Source: Drosophila miranda (lineage: Eukaryota > Arthropoda > Insecta > Diptera > Drosophilidae). From it: DNA of 64,000 bases. Below, piece after piece: positions 13,401 through 26,400 of this stretch (within the stretch, counting starts at the first letter, position 1; each line of letters opens with the position of its first letter). A program made the translations under genes and the position numbers. Under the pieces are notes generated by a model. That model searched no databases, was not told the origin of the DNA, and worked only from the letters and a program-made list of their open reading frames with translations. Location: NCBI RefSeq assembly GCF_003369915.1, contig NC_046676.1:18148001-18212000 (forward strand), in the 5' to 3' direction.

Positions 13401-14176
13401 CAAGCTGTGGGGAGATTTTTCCTACTAAAAAATCACATTATTTATACTGAAAGCTATAATAGTAGATTCATACGATTCCTTTTACAAAGATCACATTCCG
13501 ACATCTGGAGTAGTAAATTGTGACTTTCTTCAAGAAATAAGCTTCGCAGTTCAGTAGAGAAAAGCCCCAGTCAATGGCGGGTTCCTCCTTTCCATAAAAA
13601 CAACCATCGCCTTACATATTACGGCTAGCAACTCAACTCTTTTTCCTACCAATATATTTTGCCACTTCAACGTATTTTGTAGTATTCGATTTCGTTGTCA
13701 GGCGCGTGTAAATGGTGGCCAACTTCTGCTGATCTGAGCCGGAATAAAAGTGCATTGAAAAAATGTTCATTAACAAAGCAAATAAACATGCACTTTACAT
13801 ACACCGGTGGGTTCGGTGGTTTTGGTGGGACTGGCATCGATTTTCCTTCCGTCGACGCGTCGACAGGTTGTCTGGAAAGTACAGCCTGAATTTGAGACGA
13901 CCCATGGATCCATGGATTGTATAATTGAACGTGGCGCTCTTTTTGGATGAGTTTGTATTTCCATATTCCGATGGAAAGTCACTTGTGGGCCACCCGGCGC
14001 TGGGTTTATATATTTCTCCTGCTGTTTATATAAATTATGATAATTACACTTGGCGATATATATGCGTATCTTGATTTTTAAATTCATTTTCCATTTTGGA
14101 TAAACAGGCGCCGCTGCAGCTTGACCTTAATTCGCGCCATGTGCTGTCTGAAATATGTATTCCAGAAAAGATATCA
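10439..14176. other. 5' region of wun2-like gene and intergenic DNA
   Basis: The first several hundred bases are probably the minus-strand 5' UTR or promoter of the wun2-like gene. A minus-strand TATAAAAA at about 11396-11403 is a weak TATA candidate, but no good initiator lies at the right distance. A CT microsatellite is at 11639-11662 and more pyrimidine repeats follow near 11770-11795. No further gene is evident. Confidence 0.45.
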
Positions 14177-15293
14177 AACGAGGGGGAACGTTGTGAGTTG
14201 CTGCGGAGACCGCAACTCTACATTTATACCCGATACTTAGTCAGTATGGCTCTCCTCCGGCAGACGCCGCTAATATTAAACGACACGAAAAAGAGAGAGA
14301 CAGAAAATCAGTCTGAGCTTGTCGTCGGGCGCTGCGTGGCCACTGCAAATTGATTTCTTGCTTTTGGCTACAAAAATGATCCGATCTGATCCAGATTCAG
14401 CCATCTGATAGATATGGTCATTATCTATGATTCTGCGTTTTTAGTTTTCTCGAATGTGCAATATTGTGGATGCAACAGATTTTCGTCCTTTGTGGGGGCG
14501 GAAGGGGGTGGGGCGAAATTCTGAGATATACGTTTTATAGTGAGATCTAACAGAAGTGCGGATACCAAATTTGGTTACTCTAGCCTTAATAGTCTCTGAG
14601 ATTTGAGGATGCCCCAGATTTTCGTCCTTTGCGGGGGCGGAAGAGGGTGTGGCGAAATTTGGACACGAAACGGTCAAGGTCCGATATCACAGGAGTGTGG
14701 ATACCAAATTTGGTTGCTCTGGCTCTTATAGGTTCTGAGATCCTTGAACTCATATTTTGCAATTGGCAAAACCGACCATGAAACCTGTGTGTTAGAGAGA
14801 GACAGAGCGAGAAAGAATGAAATTGTTTTCTTGATTCTGGCTATAATAATTATACGATCTGGTTGAGATTTTACACTCTAGAACATATAGTCATCCTCTA
14901 CGATTCTTCGTTTTTGGTTTTATCGTATCTTAAAAAATGTGGATGCCACAGATTTTCGTCCTTTGTGGGGGCGGAAGTGGGCGGGGCGAAGTTTTGAAAT
15001 ATTTGTGTAGCAGTGACATATCACAGAAGTCTGGATCCAAAACATCGTTGCTCTAGCTCTTATAGTCTTTGAGCACTAGGCGCTGAAGGGGACGGACAGA
15101 CGTACAGACGGACGGACGGACAGACGGACAGACGGACAGACAGACATGGCTCAATCGACTCGGCTATTAATGCTGATCAAGAATATATATACTTTATGGG
15201 GTCGGAAACGATTCCTTCTGGACGTTACACACATCCACTTTTACCACAAATCTAATATACCCCAATACTCATTTTGAGTATCGGGTATAAAAA
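14177..15293 (+). mobile_element. DINE-1/INE-1-like (Helitron-related) element, copy A
   Basis: A 1.1 kb non-coding element. It starts AACGAGGGGGAACGTTGTGA, carries TATACCCGATACT near its 5' end and ends with the inverse, AGTATCGGGTATA, the 13-base subterminal inverted repeat typical of DINE-1. Near the 3' end is the conserved block with GCTGATCAAGAATATATATA and GGGTCGGAAAC, preceded by a GACGGACAGACG microsatellite. Inside, a unit of about 140 bases containing GATTTTCGTCCTTTG.GGGGGCGGAAG occurs about three times (near 14470, 14610 and 14950). It lies between the two lipid phosphatase genes, about 2.2 kb upstream of the wun start codon. It has no transposase, so it is non-autonomous. Confidence 0.88.
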
Positions 15294-17443
15294 TGGACGA
15301 GGCGGAGGGGAGGGCTAGAGGCAGTCTTGGAGAGGAGAAGGCTCAGCTTGTGGTCGTTGCCCGAGATCGGTTAATCGTTCAACTTGTTTATGCAAATGTG
15401 CAGGGGTAAAGGAGAGGGAGAGTGGGAGGGAAAGACCTTCAACTGCCTCTCCTTCGTGTTGATCTTGTAATCCCGGTGAACATGACATATCCTTTGATAT
15501 GCTAAACGCGTGAAATTTATTGCCCCGTGGAAAGATCATTGAATAATATAAATAGCCTTAAGTTGAAAGATGGATATGATTTGGCAGATTGAGGAAAAAC
15601 TGACTGTTGAGTGGCTGCCATATGAAAAGGAAAAGTCTGCCGAAGCGCCAGCATTTCCTTCAACTGTCTGCCTGTGAAAGATTTAGTAGAATTTCTGTTT
15701 CAAAATCTCCGATCCCCTGGGTTTCGATGAATTCTGTAAATAAATCGAAGCCAGATCATTACATCGTAATTGATCGTAAATTAGATCCAAGCGTGAACAG
15801 ATCTTGAAATTCTCAAAATATGTACTGTTTCTAAACAACAAAATATATTCCATATAAATCTTTTCACTTTACAAACCCCTTGATTCTTTTACTGTTAAAC
15901 CCTTTTTCCATTAAATCATGACTAAATCGTAAGCAACTTACACAACAATAATTCAAAGTAAATTAGTTTGTCATAAACACATCTTGTGACATTTTTAGAC
16001 AAACCCCTCCCCGCTTTTTGAAATCATAAACGCCCGCGATAAGATAAGGAAAATATTTGCCGAAATAAAAGCAAGATTAATCGTGCATTAATAGGTCAAC
16101 AATTTCAAAGGGGGTCTACTGCAACGCCTCTGTGCCATCTGCAGGGTATTTTTAGCCCCGACTAATGGGAATTTTTTATTTCCGGGAGTTGACAATTAAA
16201 GCAAATAATCGCAAACAGAACAATCTCAAGTGCGTGGAGGCACGCTCCCGACCAGGTCAGATGTTATCGGAGTTTAAACGAGTATTCTTCACCTGTTGTT
16301 GTTGTTTTTGTTGTATTTTAATTAAGATGCTGCTTTGTCATTCCCCCCAGAGGGAAAACATTCATCAGGGGATCTGAAGCAGCCAACCAGTTGACTCTGG
16401 TGCGGGGCATCCATAAAACAGTGCTCCAGAAGGCACCAAAGTGGGCAGAAGTCCTCTTTGCTATCTATAAATAGTCGTTGTCTGATCGAATGGAGGATTG
16501 CCATGGCTCTGGCTGCCTTGGCCCGGCCATAATCGAAGCTGACAACTTCGATTCCCATCCCCTCCTCTCACCAATGAGTGGGCTCTTGCTCCTTCTGAAC
16601 GGATCGTGCACAGTGCACAGAGCATTGCATTGCTGAGAATCTGACAGACGTTTGCCACTTGGGGTTTTGTCAAATTAAGGGGCCTTGTTGAACCTGAAGC
16701 AGTTGGCGTGCCCCTAGTTGGTCATTACAACGCCCCGTTGATGGCCGAGTTGATTGCACAAAATTATAGAAATTCACGAGGTTCTAGAAGAGAACGAAAG
16801 AATGGCAGTTCATGCTGTAGAGTGCCTACAGTGGATGCTCGATTGAATGGATACCCAAGGTTCCAGGAATACTCGTAACGAGATGTTCGAGGAAAGGAGT
16901 GGAAGAATCTCAAGTCTTAAATTGAATAAAAATTGAAAGTTGATTGCTCGTTTGAATAGACGTCACTTAACCCGTTTGAGAAATCGCTTGTTATTTCCAG
17001 TCGAGTGTTAATAAATCGTAAAGTTCTTCAATTAAGATTTACACACACATGCATACACATGTACATGTGTATGAATCAGAGTGGGGAAAAGGGAAAAGGA
17101 AGAATCGTCACAGCTGTCTGTTTTATCGTTAGGGAATCCGCGCCGCCGCATTACTCACGCAATGCCCCCTCTTCCGTCTCGTCTTTACCATTATTCAACA
17201 TTTTATTATTTACTCATAATACCTTTATCTCTATCTTTCCACATGATCCGTGCCAGAGGCTGGCTATGACGTGAGTTCGGAATTTCTACCTTCGCCCGAG
17301 AGAGTCAAGTCGAAAGCGCCTTAAGCTCAAGTTCACTGCCAGCAAGTGGCAAAAAGAGCGAACGCGAGAGAGATAAAGAAACGAGAAAAGCTTGGGGCAA
17401 GCAAGCTTTTGCATCAACTGTTTTTACACCCAAAAGCACCAAC
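15294..17443. other. Upstream region of wun-like gene
   Basis: There is no convincing gene. The last 150-200 bases before the ATG at 17444 are purine-rich (CGCGAGAGAGATAAAG near 17360) and are likely 5' UTR. The rest is AT-rich spacer. It probably holds the wun promoter, but no clear TATA or Inr-DPE pair was found. Confidence 0.45.
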
Positions 17444-20400
17444 ATGAGTAACGAATCTTCCGTTAGCGAGACAACACCGCTCCGTCGGCCGCCCAGTCAA
17501 TTGAGTGCCGATACAGAAGCTAACGTGGCCGACACCAGACAGTCGACGGTTTCGGTTGTTAACAACAATAATCATAGCAACAATAACAACCACTACAGCA
17601 ACTTGGTCGAGGTGCGTCTCCAGGAGGCAGAAGAGAACCAGCAGCAGCAACAGCAAGAGCAACGCGAAAACATGGACACAAATAAGAGAATCTTGTGCCG
17701 CGTGGGTCTGGACATTTTAATTTTACTCTGCGGTAAGCTTGTAGCAGTAGCATAATCCACCTGATCCCACAAGTACACAATGTATCACATTTCGACTTGA
17801 TTGCCCTGAAATTCAATGGGGACGTCTTCAAGTAAATACGGAATGTTTATTTGCTGCCGCAATGTTTATTTTTCTTTCGTTTCGTTTCGTTCTCGTGGTC
17901 CCTTGATGTGTATGTAATTGAGCGCAAAAGCTCTCTTCGGCAAAGCAATGCTCTCTTCGCTCTTTTGAACCGTCGTCTCGTGCGGCAGTTTTTGTTTTTG
18001 CTTTCCGATTTTTTTACATAATTTATAGATTAGCAGTTCAAAATGTGACTCAATATTAATGCGTATTCAACCGCATGTGTAGTAAATATCTATCTTTTTC
18101 TGTATTTAAATCACTTGTTACGCCAACCGCAACAATTTTTATTGCTGACTTATGTTTCATTTCCCTGTTTGCACACCGCTGAAGAGCTTCACCTACCTTT
18201 TGTTTAAACAAAAGCCAAAGCGCGAGTAAACTGTGTCAGCCAAAAGGTGGACAACCTGCAGTGGGGCTGTCTCTTGGTCCGGGGGAGGGGAGTTGGGAGC
18301 TCTGTGGCGGAAACGCTGGCGGAGGAGTTGTTGTGCATTTCACAATCAGCAGTTCTCTTCAGCTCAAACATTATCAGCATTTTGTGTTTTAAAATCTAAA
18401 AGAAAACGAATATAAAAGACTAGATTTTGGGGCGACGAAGATGTAGACACCCTGCCAATCAATCATTTCGGATAAATATAAGATGTAGCTTCAGAAGTTA
18501 CGCCAAATCGGCTGATCAGGAATATACTCCATGGTCTAAGTATAAGAGTGGCTTGCACTCTACGTTTACGGGGTATAAAAGCAACGACAGCAATGAAAAT
18601 AAGAGCCAAGAGCCACAGCTATCAATAGCTTGCATTGTACCGCAACCGGTTTGACTGAGAGCTTACCTGAGAACACGTTCGACCGTCCGTTCGCTCTCCT
18701 GATTACCTCCAAGGCGGGGTGGTGGATGGATGATTCACCGCTTACCCAAAACAGATCTGTAGACTTTTGCAGTTGGCACTACATCACATACAAAGTCAGT
18801 CGCCATATTTTTCTAACTGATATGCAGCATACACACGAGTACGAGCTATCGATCGTTCCAATCAGCCATAGACCTCGGCCCGAATTTACGGCCTTATTGT
18901 GTTAGCCAACCGATCGCGCCCCAGCGTGACACATGTGGCAGGTAGCAGGAAAACTTTCGCAAAGCTTGACTCATAATAAGAGCCTTTAAGAGATCCCCTG
19001 AATAAATCCAGGTCCCCAAATGAATCATCCGCATAAGTATTTTTCTCTGAAAACAAAAGGAGACGGGGACAATAAAGCCTTCTCTGGGCTATCAAAATAG
19101 ATTACCCAAAAAAAGTGCAAACACGAATACGAATAGATAAGCTCCAGACAACCGGGGCAATAGGGTCCATGATTTAGTTTCGTTTATAGAATTTGTTTTT
19201 TTTTTTTGGGAGTCTCGTAATCTGAGTAACTCTTGCCGTGCGCATATTGAATTAATCTATAATCGAAAAATCAATTTCCTTTATCGATTTGTTAACTTAA
19301 AAGCTAATGGAAAACCTCCGACAAGAGTTCTTAAAATAAATTAATAGAAACCATGGAAACAGTCAACAAACAACAAACACGATACACGATACACGAAACA
19401 CTTCGATTCGTTTTGGTTTCCAAATAAATTCCAATTAGTTTAATCTGTTACAAAATACCAAAATATCTGGCCGAAAGTATGCCGGACTGCATTTTGTGGG
19501 CCATTTGGAAATCTGGTTTTTAGTGGGTCGACGAAGATGCTTTTCTATCTTCTGTCGTCAAATGATCTTCGGGTGTAAATTGATTCTGACGCTGATAAAG
19601 TGATCCGAGACATAGGGAGAGTGTCGGTGGCACTTAGCAAAACAATCCCCAACCACAGCCACAACCTCAACCTCAAGACGAACCAAACCCAAAGCGACGA
19701 CTCCCTTTGACGTTAATTGAATGCGAACGAGCGGTGGCACACACTTTTCCCGACTCCACCACCTTTCTCCAGGGGGTTGGGGGAGTCATTAAACCCATAA
19801 AATATACAGAAATCCATTTTGGGGGTCGTCTATGCCTCTCAGCCGCTTCAATAATTTATTGAGCGTGATTGTGTGGTTCGGTGGGGAAAATTCCTTCATT
19901 TCATTTGACCAAAAACTAAGTAGAAAGAATAATATTTATGCAACGCATTTTGGGCCGCATTTTAGGCATGAGGCAATTGTTGTTTCATTGTTGGTGTTTA
20001 CCTTCCATGCAACAACAAACAGACACGCACAGATACAGATACAGATGCAGGGCAACAATAGATGCACCACAGCACCGATTTAGAGATACAAAAATATCGG
20101 ATGATGTTGATTTTTCATTGGTTTTTTTCGCTACAGTTTTCTTGGACAGAAAAGTAATGAACATTTAATTGCCAGCAAGCCCATGGCCGACCCATGACTC
20201 ATGGCCTGTCAGAGAAGGGCACTGTCTTCTGTACCTGTGCAGCGGGTGCAGCGGGTGCAGCGGGGGTGCGGGTGTATGGATGTGCCCTGGGAAAACGAGT
20301 GTTCGTGGTAATTCCAACAAACTGCATTGATAGCCAACGGTGTGGCAGTCATGCGGGAAATCGTCTGCAGAACCCAAATCAATATTTCTCATACCTGTCG

Positions 20401-23400
20401 TCTGTCGTCTGTCGGCCTGGGTTCGGGGCTCTGGCTTCTTGATCGATCAGAAGTTATTGTTTCTGCTGAAGGAATAATCATATTTCTTGGAGCTTCTTTC
20501 ATTGTCCTTTACCCGCCCAATCGAATCAATTAAGGCGGGCAGGGCATGATTCTGAGGCCTGTTGTCAGTCATCTTTAAGCCAATCCGCTGGCCCAGAGTC
20601 TGCTGTTAGTTTGTCTTCTTTTTTTGCATTAATTGTCTTTAATTTGACTTCCGTCATGTCTAATTAGTCCGACGACTGTGGCAAGTGCAAGTCAGACGCT
20701 TTAATTAGACATTTGTCCCCGCTATTGGGGGTCAGATTTGGAGTGGAAAGTGAAAATCGGAGTGGGCGGAGAAAGAGCCACATGCTCCGTCTGATAAGAC
20801 TCTCGTCAGTGGGTAAATATTTGGCAACTTGAAAGCAAAGTGTGCGGCAAAGCAGCATCTTTAAGATACACAAATGGGGCGCGGCGTACGACGGTGGCTC
20901 CTCACATGAAGATGGATGCCGCCATGGGATGGGATGGGAACGGGGTGGTGCGGCGGGGTTCTTAGCAGGCGGCAAAATGATCTCTTGGTGAAGATTATCC
21001 CAAATCTGGATGGGGCTGAGTGGGGCTCAGCTCTACCTCTTTGTTTAACAAACAATTTGTTTATGCCTTGCTCTTATATGTGCTTATATATTTGTTGCTA
21101 TTGTTGGTTCAATTAGACGGTAAATGTTGTGTGTTGTGTTCTGTGTGCTTTGGCTGTGGCGGCGTCTTTATTATTGAAATGAACTTGACACCAAATGGAC
21201 AGCAGCGTACCGTTTGTTTGCTATCAAAATGCGGCCTAGGTGCGTTACAATTCGGTTGAATGCAACACACGGGACGCCTCGCATGGTTTCCACTCCACGA
21301 ATTAAATTAAGCATTTCCGCTGGAGGTGGAAGAGGCACCACCAGCAGGGGAATGAGCATGACTGGAAAGGGAGCAGAGTGGGCTCCCCCTATAATCATTT
21401 TTAAACGTTTTATGTCACCCTCATAAAAAATGAAGAGCGGGAGAAAAAGCATCAAAAAAACTATTCTGTAGAGTTTTTCGATTCCATTTCACACAATTTT
21501 CCATAGTTTTCCCCCATTTCTCCTTTTTGGAGAATGGTTTTATCAACGGTGCACTGGTTAATCCAGATTATGGAGATGTATCTGGGAAATATCGGCCAGA
21601 CACTTTCGTTTTCTATGCCGCAAAAGTCATAAAAACATTTTAGTGCTACCGGGTGGCAAGAGCACAGGATTACAGACAGCGAAAGAGATAGGGAGAGAGC
21701 ATTCCCTCTGGCCAACAATGGGCCACTTGCTGTGTGTAATATGACGCTAATCTCTGCAAGAATCCATCCGTATATTGTAATATTCCCAGCACCAGAAGCA
21801 GCAGCCACAGAACCATCCCAGAGATCGTTAAATATATTCAGACAATGCGCCTGATCTAGATTTAGGGACCTGATGATGCAGCTGCAGGCTGAAGAATGGG
21901 AAGAAAGAGTGCGACAGGGACAGGGGGTCATTGTGTCACCCACCTTTGTTGCCTCTTCGATTGGGTTCGGTTCGGGGTTTTTGGACCACAAAGATCGGCA
22001 TGGCGAAAAGAGAAGAAACCAATTAAAAAAAAGATAGAGGGGACAAGTCGTCGTCTGCCTCAAGTGCTGGTGGCCAAAGCGTCGCCAACTCTGCACTCGA
22101 GATGTCTCCCGACTGCAATTGCAACTGCAACTGCAACTGCAGTCCATTCCTCCTGGCACTCCATGCCACTCTATGGTTCTGTTTCTCTGCCTAATGAGCA
22201 CTCGGCGGGACCAAGAACTTTCTCATTTTCCATGCCTCAGTGACTTATGCCAGGGAGGATGAAGCAGAGCAGAGCAGAGCAGAGCATTGCTCGTGGCAGG
22301 TAGCATGTTGCATGCATCATTAAGAGCTGGAACTAGAGCAACTACAACTACAGCTCCTAATGCAATTTTAATGGAGCTCTCCACCAAAAACGTAAAACAA
22401 ACATAGAGAAGGGACTCCACTGAGCTGAACGTCTAATCAATCCATCAATCGGGCCCCTCCATCTCCATCTACATCTCCATTGGCCATTTGTCAGCTTGCA
22501 CGACTCACAATTTGTATGCCCCGTTGATGAGTTATTATTAATGGCAACGAATTTTTAATTAGACAACCGAAGAACCCCAAACATAACTCCTCCCTTTCAT
22601 TAGTTTATGATCCACATTAAAACCCCACGCACGTTCGGGCTGTCAATCGAGGAGGGGACTCTTCGTTATCAATAGCTTAGGACATATCATCCATAAGTCA
22701 GCTGTCAGCAGGGCCCCCCGCCATAGATATGTGACACCCGACGATGACCTACTAAATATTGATAAATTGATAAATATTCTCTACTAATATATATTTTTCT
22801 TACGCTTTCAGTTGGTTTTCCCATTCTATTGTTTTTCCTGCTGGGAGATCCCTACAAGCGAGGTTTCTTCTGCGACGATGAATCGCTCAAGCACCCGTTC
22901 CACGACTCCACAGTGCGAAACTGGATGTTGTACTTCATTGGAGTGCTGATACCCGTTGGTGTGGTAAGTCGAGGAAACCCAATTGTGCGGGGGGGAGTGA
23001 GAGTTAGAGTGGGAGTTGGAGTTGGATAGAGTGGAAATTGTGTCAAGCAGCTATCAGAGATACTTGAGCGAAGATTGCGCCATCATTTCAAGTTCAGTTG
23101 TCAGCAGTGGAATGGATCTGATGCAAGAACCCCGCGCCATCTGGATAGATGGATAGATGGATAGACGGGCGTCTGTTTACTGTCCACATGTCAGCAATTA
23201 AAACTAGAGCAACATGTGTCTGGCCCTAATGCGACTAGATACGGGTCACAGCCCATTCCATGCCAGACGCCATAAATATTTGCATGCGCGCATTTTAATG
23301 ATTTCCAGAAAAAAAAAAAAAAAAACAAAGAAAGGGTTTTACGAGGTGTTAACAGGAAACTCTGACAACTGAAAGACCCTCAACCTCACTCCCACTCCCA

Positions 23401-26400
23401 CTACCACTCCCATCTTGTTTCTCAATAGTTTCTCACTACCATCTCTCTTTCTCTTTCTCTGTATCTAGATCCTCACGGTTGAGGTACTGATATCGCGGTG
23501 CAAGGCGAAGCGGGACAATGGCAATGCCACCAGTCGGCGGTATGTCTTCATGAAGTACGAGCTGCCCGACTGGCTGATCGAGTGCTACAAGAAGATCGGC
23601 ATCTACGGCTTTGGGGCCGCTGTCAGTCAGCTAACGACGGACATTGCCAAGTACTCCATCGGGCGACTGCGTCCACACTTCATTGCGGTAAGTCGCGTTC
23701 TTTCTGGAATTGGAATGGGAATTGGTTAGCAATTTTGACATTGCCAATTAATTTTAATCTGCCACATGTGCGACACTCTGACGGGGGGACAACGAAGACA
23801 AATTCAATCTCGAGTGCTGGAGACAAAGTCAACGAGGGGGAACGTTGTGAGTTGCTGCGGAGACCGCAACTCTACATTTATACCCGATACTTAGTCAGTA
23901 TGGCTCTCCTCCGGCAGACGCCGCTAATATTAAACGACACGAAAAAGAGAGAGACAGAAAATCAGTCTGAGCGTGACGTCGGGCGCTGCGTGGCCACTGC
24001 AAATTGATTTCTTGCTTTTGGCTACAAAAATGATCCGATCTTATCCAGATTCAGCCATCTGATAGATATGGTCATTATCTTCTGATTCTGATTTTTAGTT
24101 TTCTCGAATGTGCAATATTGTGGATGCAACAGATTTTCGTCCTTTGTGGGGGCGGAAGGGGGTGGGGCGAAATTCTGAGATATACGTTTTATAGTGAGAT
24201 CTAACAGAAGTGCGGATACCAAATTTGGTTACTCTAGCCTTAATAGTCTCTGAGATTTGAGGATGCCCCAGATTTTCGTCCTTTGCGGGGGCGGAAGGGG
24301 GTGTGGCGAAATTTGGACACGAAACGGTCAAGGTCCGATATCACAGGAGTGTGGATACCAAATTTGGTTGCTCTGGCTCTTATAGGTTCTGAGATCCTTG
24401 AACTCATATTTTGCAATTGGCAAAACCGACCATGAAACCTGTGTGTTAGAGAGAGACAGAGCGAGAAAGAACATATAGTCATTTTCTACGATTCTTCGTT
24501 TTTTCTTCGCTGAAGGGGACGGACAGACGGACGGACGGACAGACGGACAGACGGACAGACAGACAGGGCTCAATCGACTTGGCTATTGATGCTGATCAAG
24601 AATATATATACTTTATGGGGTCGGAAAAGATTCCTTCTGGACGTTACACACATCCACTTTTACCACAAATCTAATATACCCCAATACTCATTTTGAGTAT
24701 CGGGTATAAAAAGACTCTAAAGATGTGGCGGGGGCAAGGGTTATTAATAGACTGGTCCGAAAGGGGAGTGACTGCAGTTGGTGTGACAAAACTCCAAATG
24801 GAATACATACTCTATCCAAGGAGCAGTTCGAAAACGTTAAAAAGGAAAGAGAGATATCTTAATTGAGGGATCTTCGAGTGCAACTCCAAATCAAAAAACC
24901 CTCTCGAAAGCTGAGAGTATCTTCAGGGTATTTCCAATTCAACTTCAACTCTAATTCAATATTCAATCTGCCATTCCCAGTGGTTTTGTTTATTTATGAT
25001 ATTTTGACTGCTTGTCAGGCTATTTCATAAACATTTCTCTTGCGGCAAGTGGCTTGTTAGCTTATCGTGGGGATCGTTTTGGGGGGATCGGATCGAGGGT
25101 GCTCTGGTCGGGCTTGGACTGGCCCCCCATTCTAAGAGGAGTCGCACAGAGCCGCCCTATTGTTTAGTGAAGTGCGGCAACAGTTGAGCAGCAAAATGCA
25201 ATGCAGATGCAGCTGTTGGCTCATTTCCATCTCTAATTTGCAGCACATGTGGCAGAGATCCATCCGCAGGGGATGTCTCTCACAAAGACAAATACTCCAC
25301 CCATAAGCAGCTTAAGTCGGAGTCAAACTCGTACTCATTTCCGTTGCGATTCGATTACAGGTGTGCCAGCCCATCCTCGCAGACGGTACCACATGCAACG
25401 ATGCCGAGAATGCCGGCAAATACATCCAGGAGTTTACTTGCCAGGGACTCGGCTCGTCGGCGCGCATGCTCAAAGAGATGCGCCTCTCGTTCCCCAGCGG
25501 ACACTCCAGCTTTACCTTCTTTGCCATGGTCTACATGGCGGTAAGTTGTCTTTCTTCTTGGCTTTGTCCTCTAGGCCTCATCCTCTTCTCTTCTTTCCAC
25601 TTGCAGCTGTATCTGCAGGCTCGCATGACCTGGCACGGCTCCAAGTTGCTGCGTCACCTTCTCCAGTTTGTGTTCATCATGATTGCATGGTATACGGCTC
25701 TAAGCCGCGTCTCGGACTACAAGCATCACTGGTCCGATGTGCTGGCCGGAGCCCTGATTGGCTCCACGTGTGCCTTAGTTGTGGTAAGTAAATGATATTC
25801 TTCTCTCCCTTTCCCTCCACCCCCTCAAAAACCCACGGCATGATCCCAGTGAGGGTGGTAGTTCCCCTCGTTCTTTGGGTAGATTCATTGATGCATCACT
25901 TCCATCATCTTTTTAGAGCTACTGTTTGCCCAAGAATTGGTTCGATTGGCATACAGTGTGGCTCTCCAAGGGCAAGGAACAGTAAGACAGAGAGACATCC
26001 TACCACTTGCTCGGACATTGTAACGAAGAATTGCAATTAAAACTTCACAAATCCAGCATTCCCCCGACTATTCATTATCCTCTGGTGGTGGCTATTGGCA
26101 CTTTAATTGGTGAACGGGAAACATTTTCCAAATTGGCATAACTCAACACCTTCCCGGGGCCATGCGATTGCGTGTGGCTCTGCTGGCAATCAATCCAATC
26201 GATGGCACGAAACCGCTTTCGGGTTGACTTTTAATATCCCATGCAATGCAAGCACCAGCTGTGGCATGCAGCTGTCCAGCTGTAATTTCACGCTTCATCA
26301 GAGGGGGGGATAAATCGAGCTATGGAGGGAAAAGCGCCCACATTCCATAACGATTCAATTAAACAGATAAGAAGGAAGGAAGCAAAGGCTTTAGAATCAT

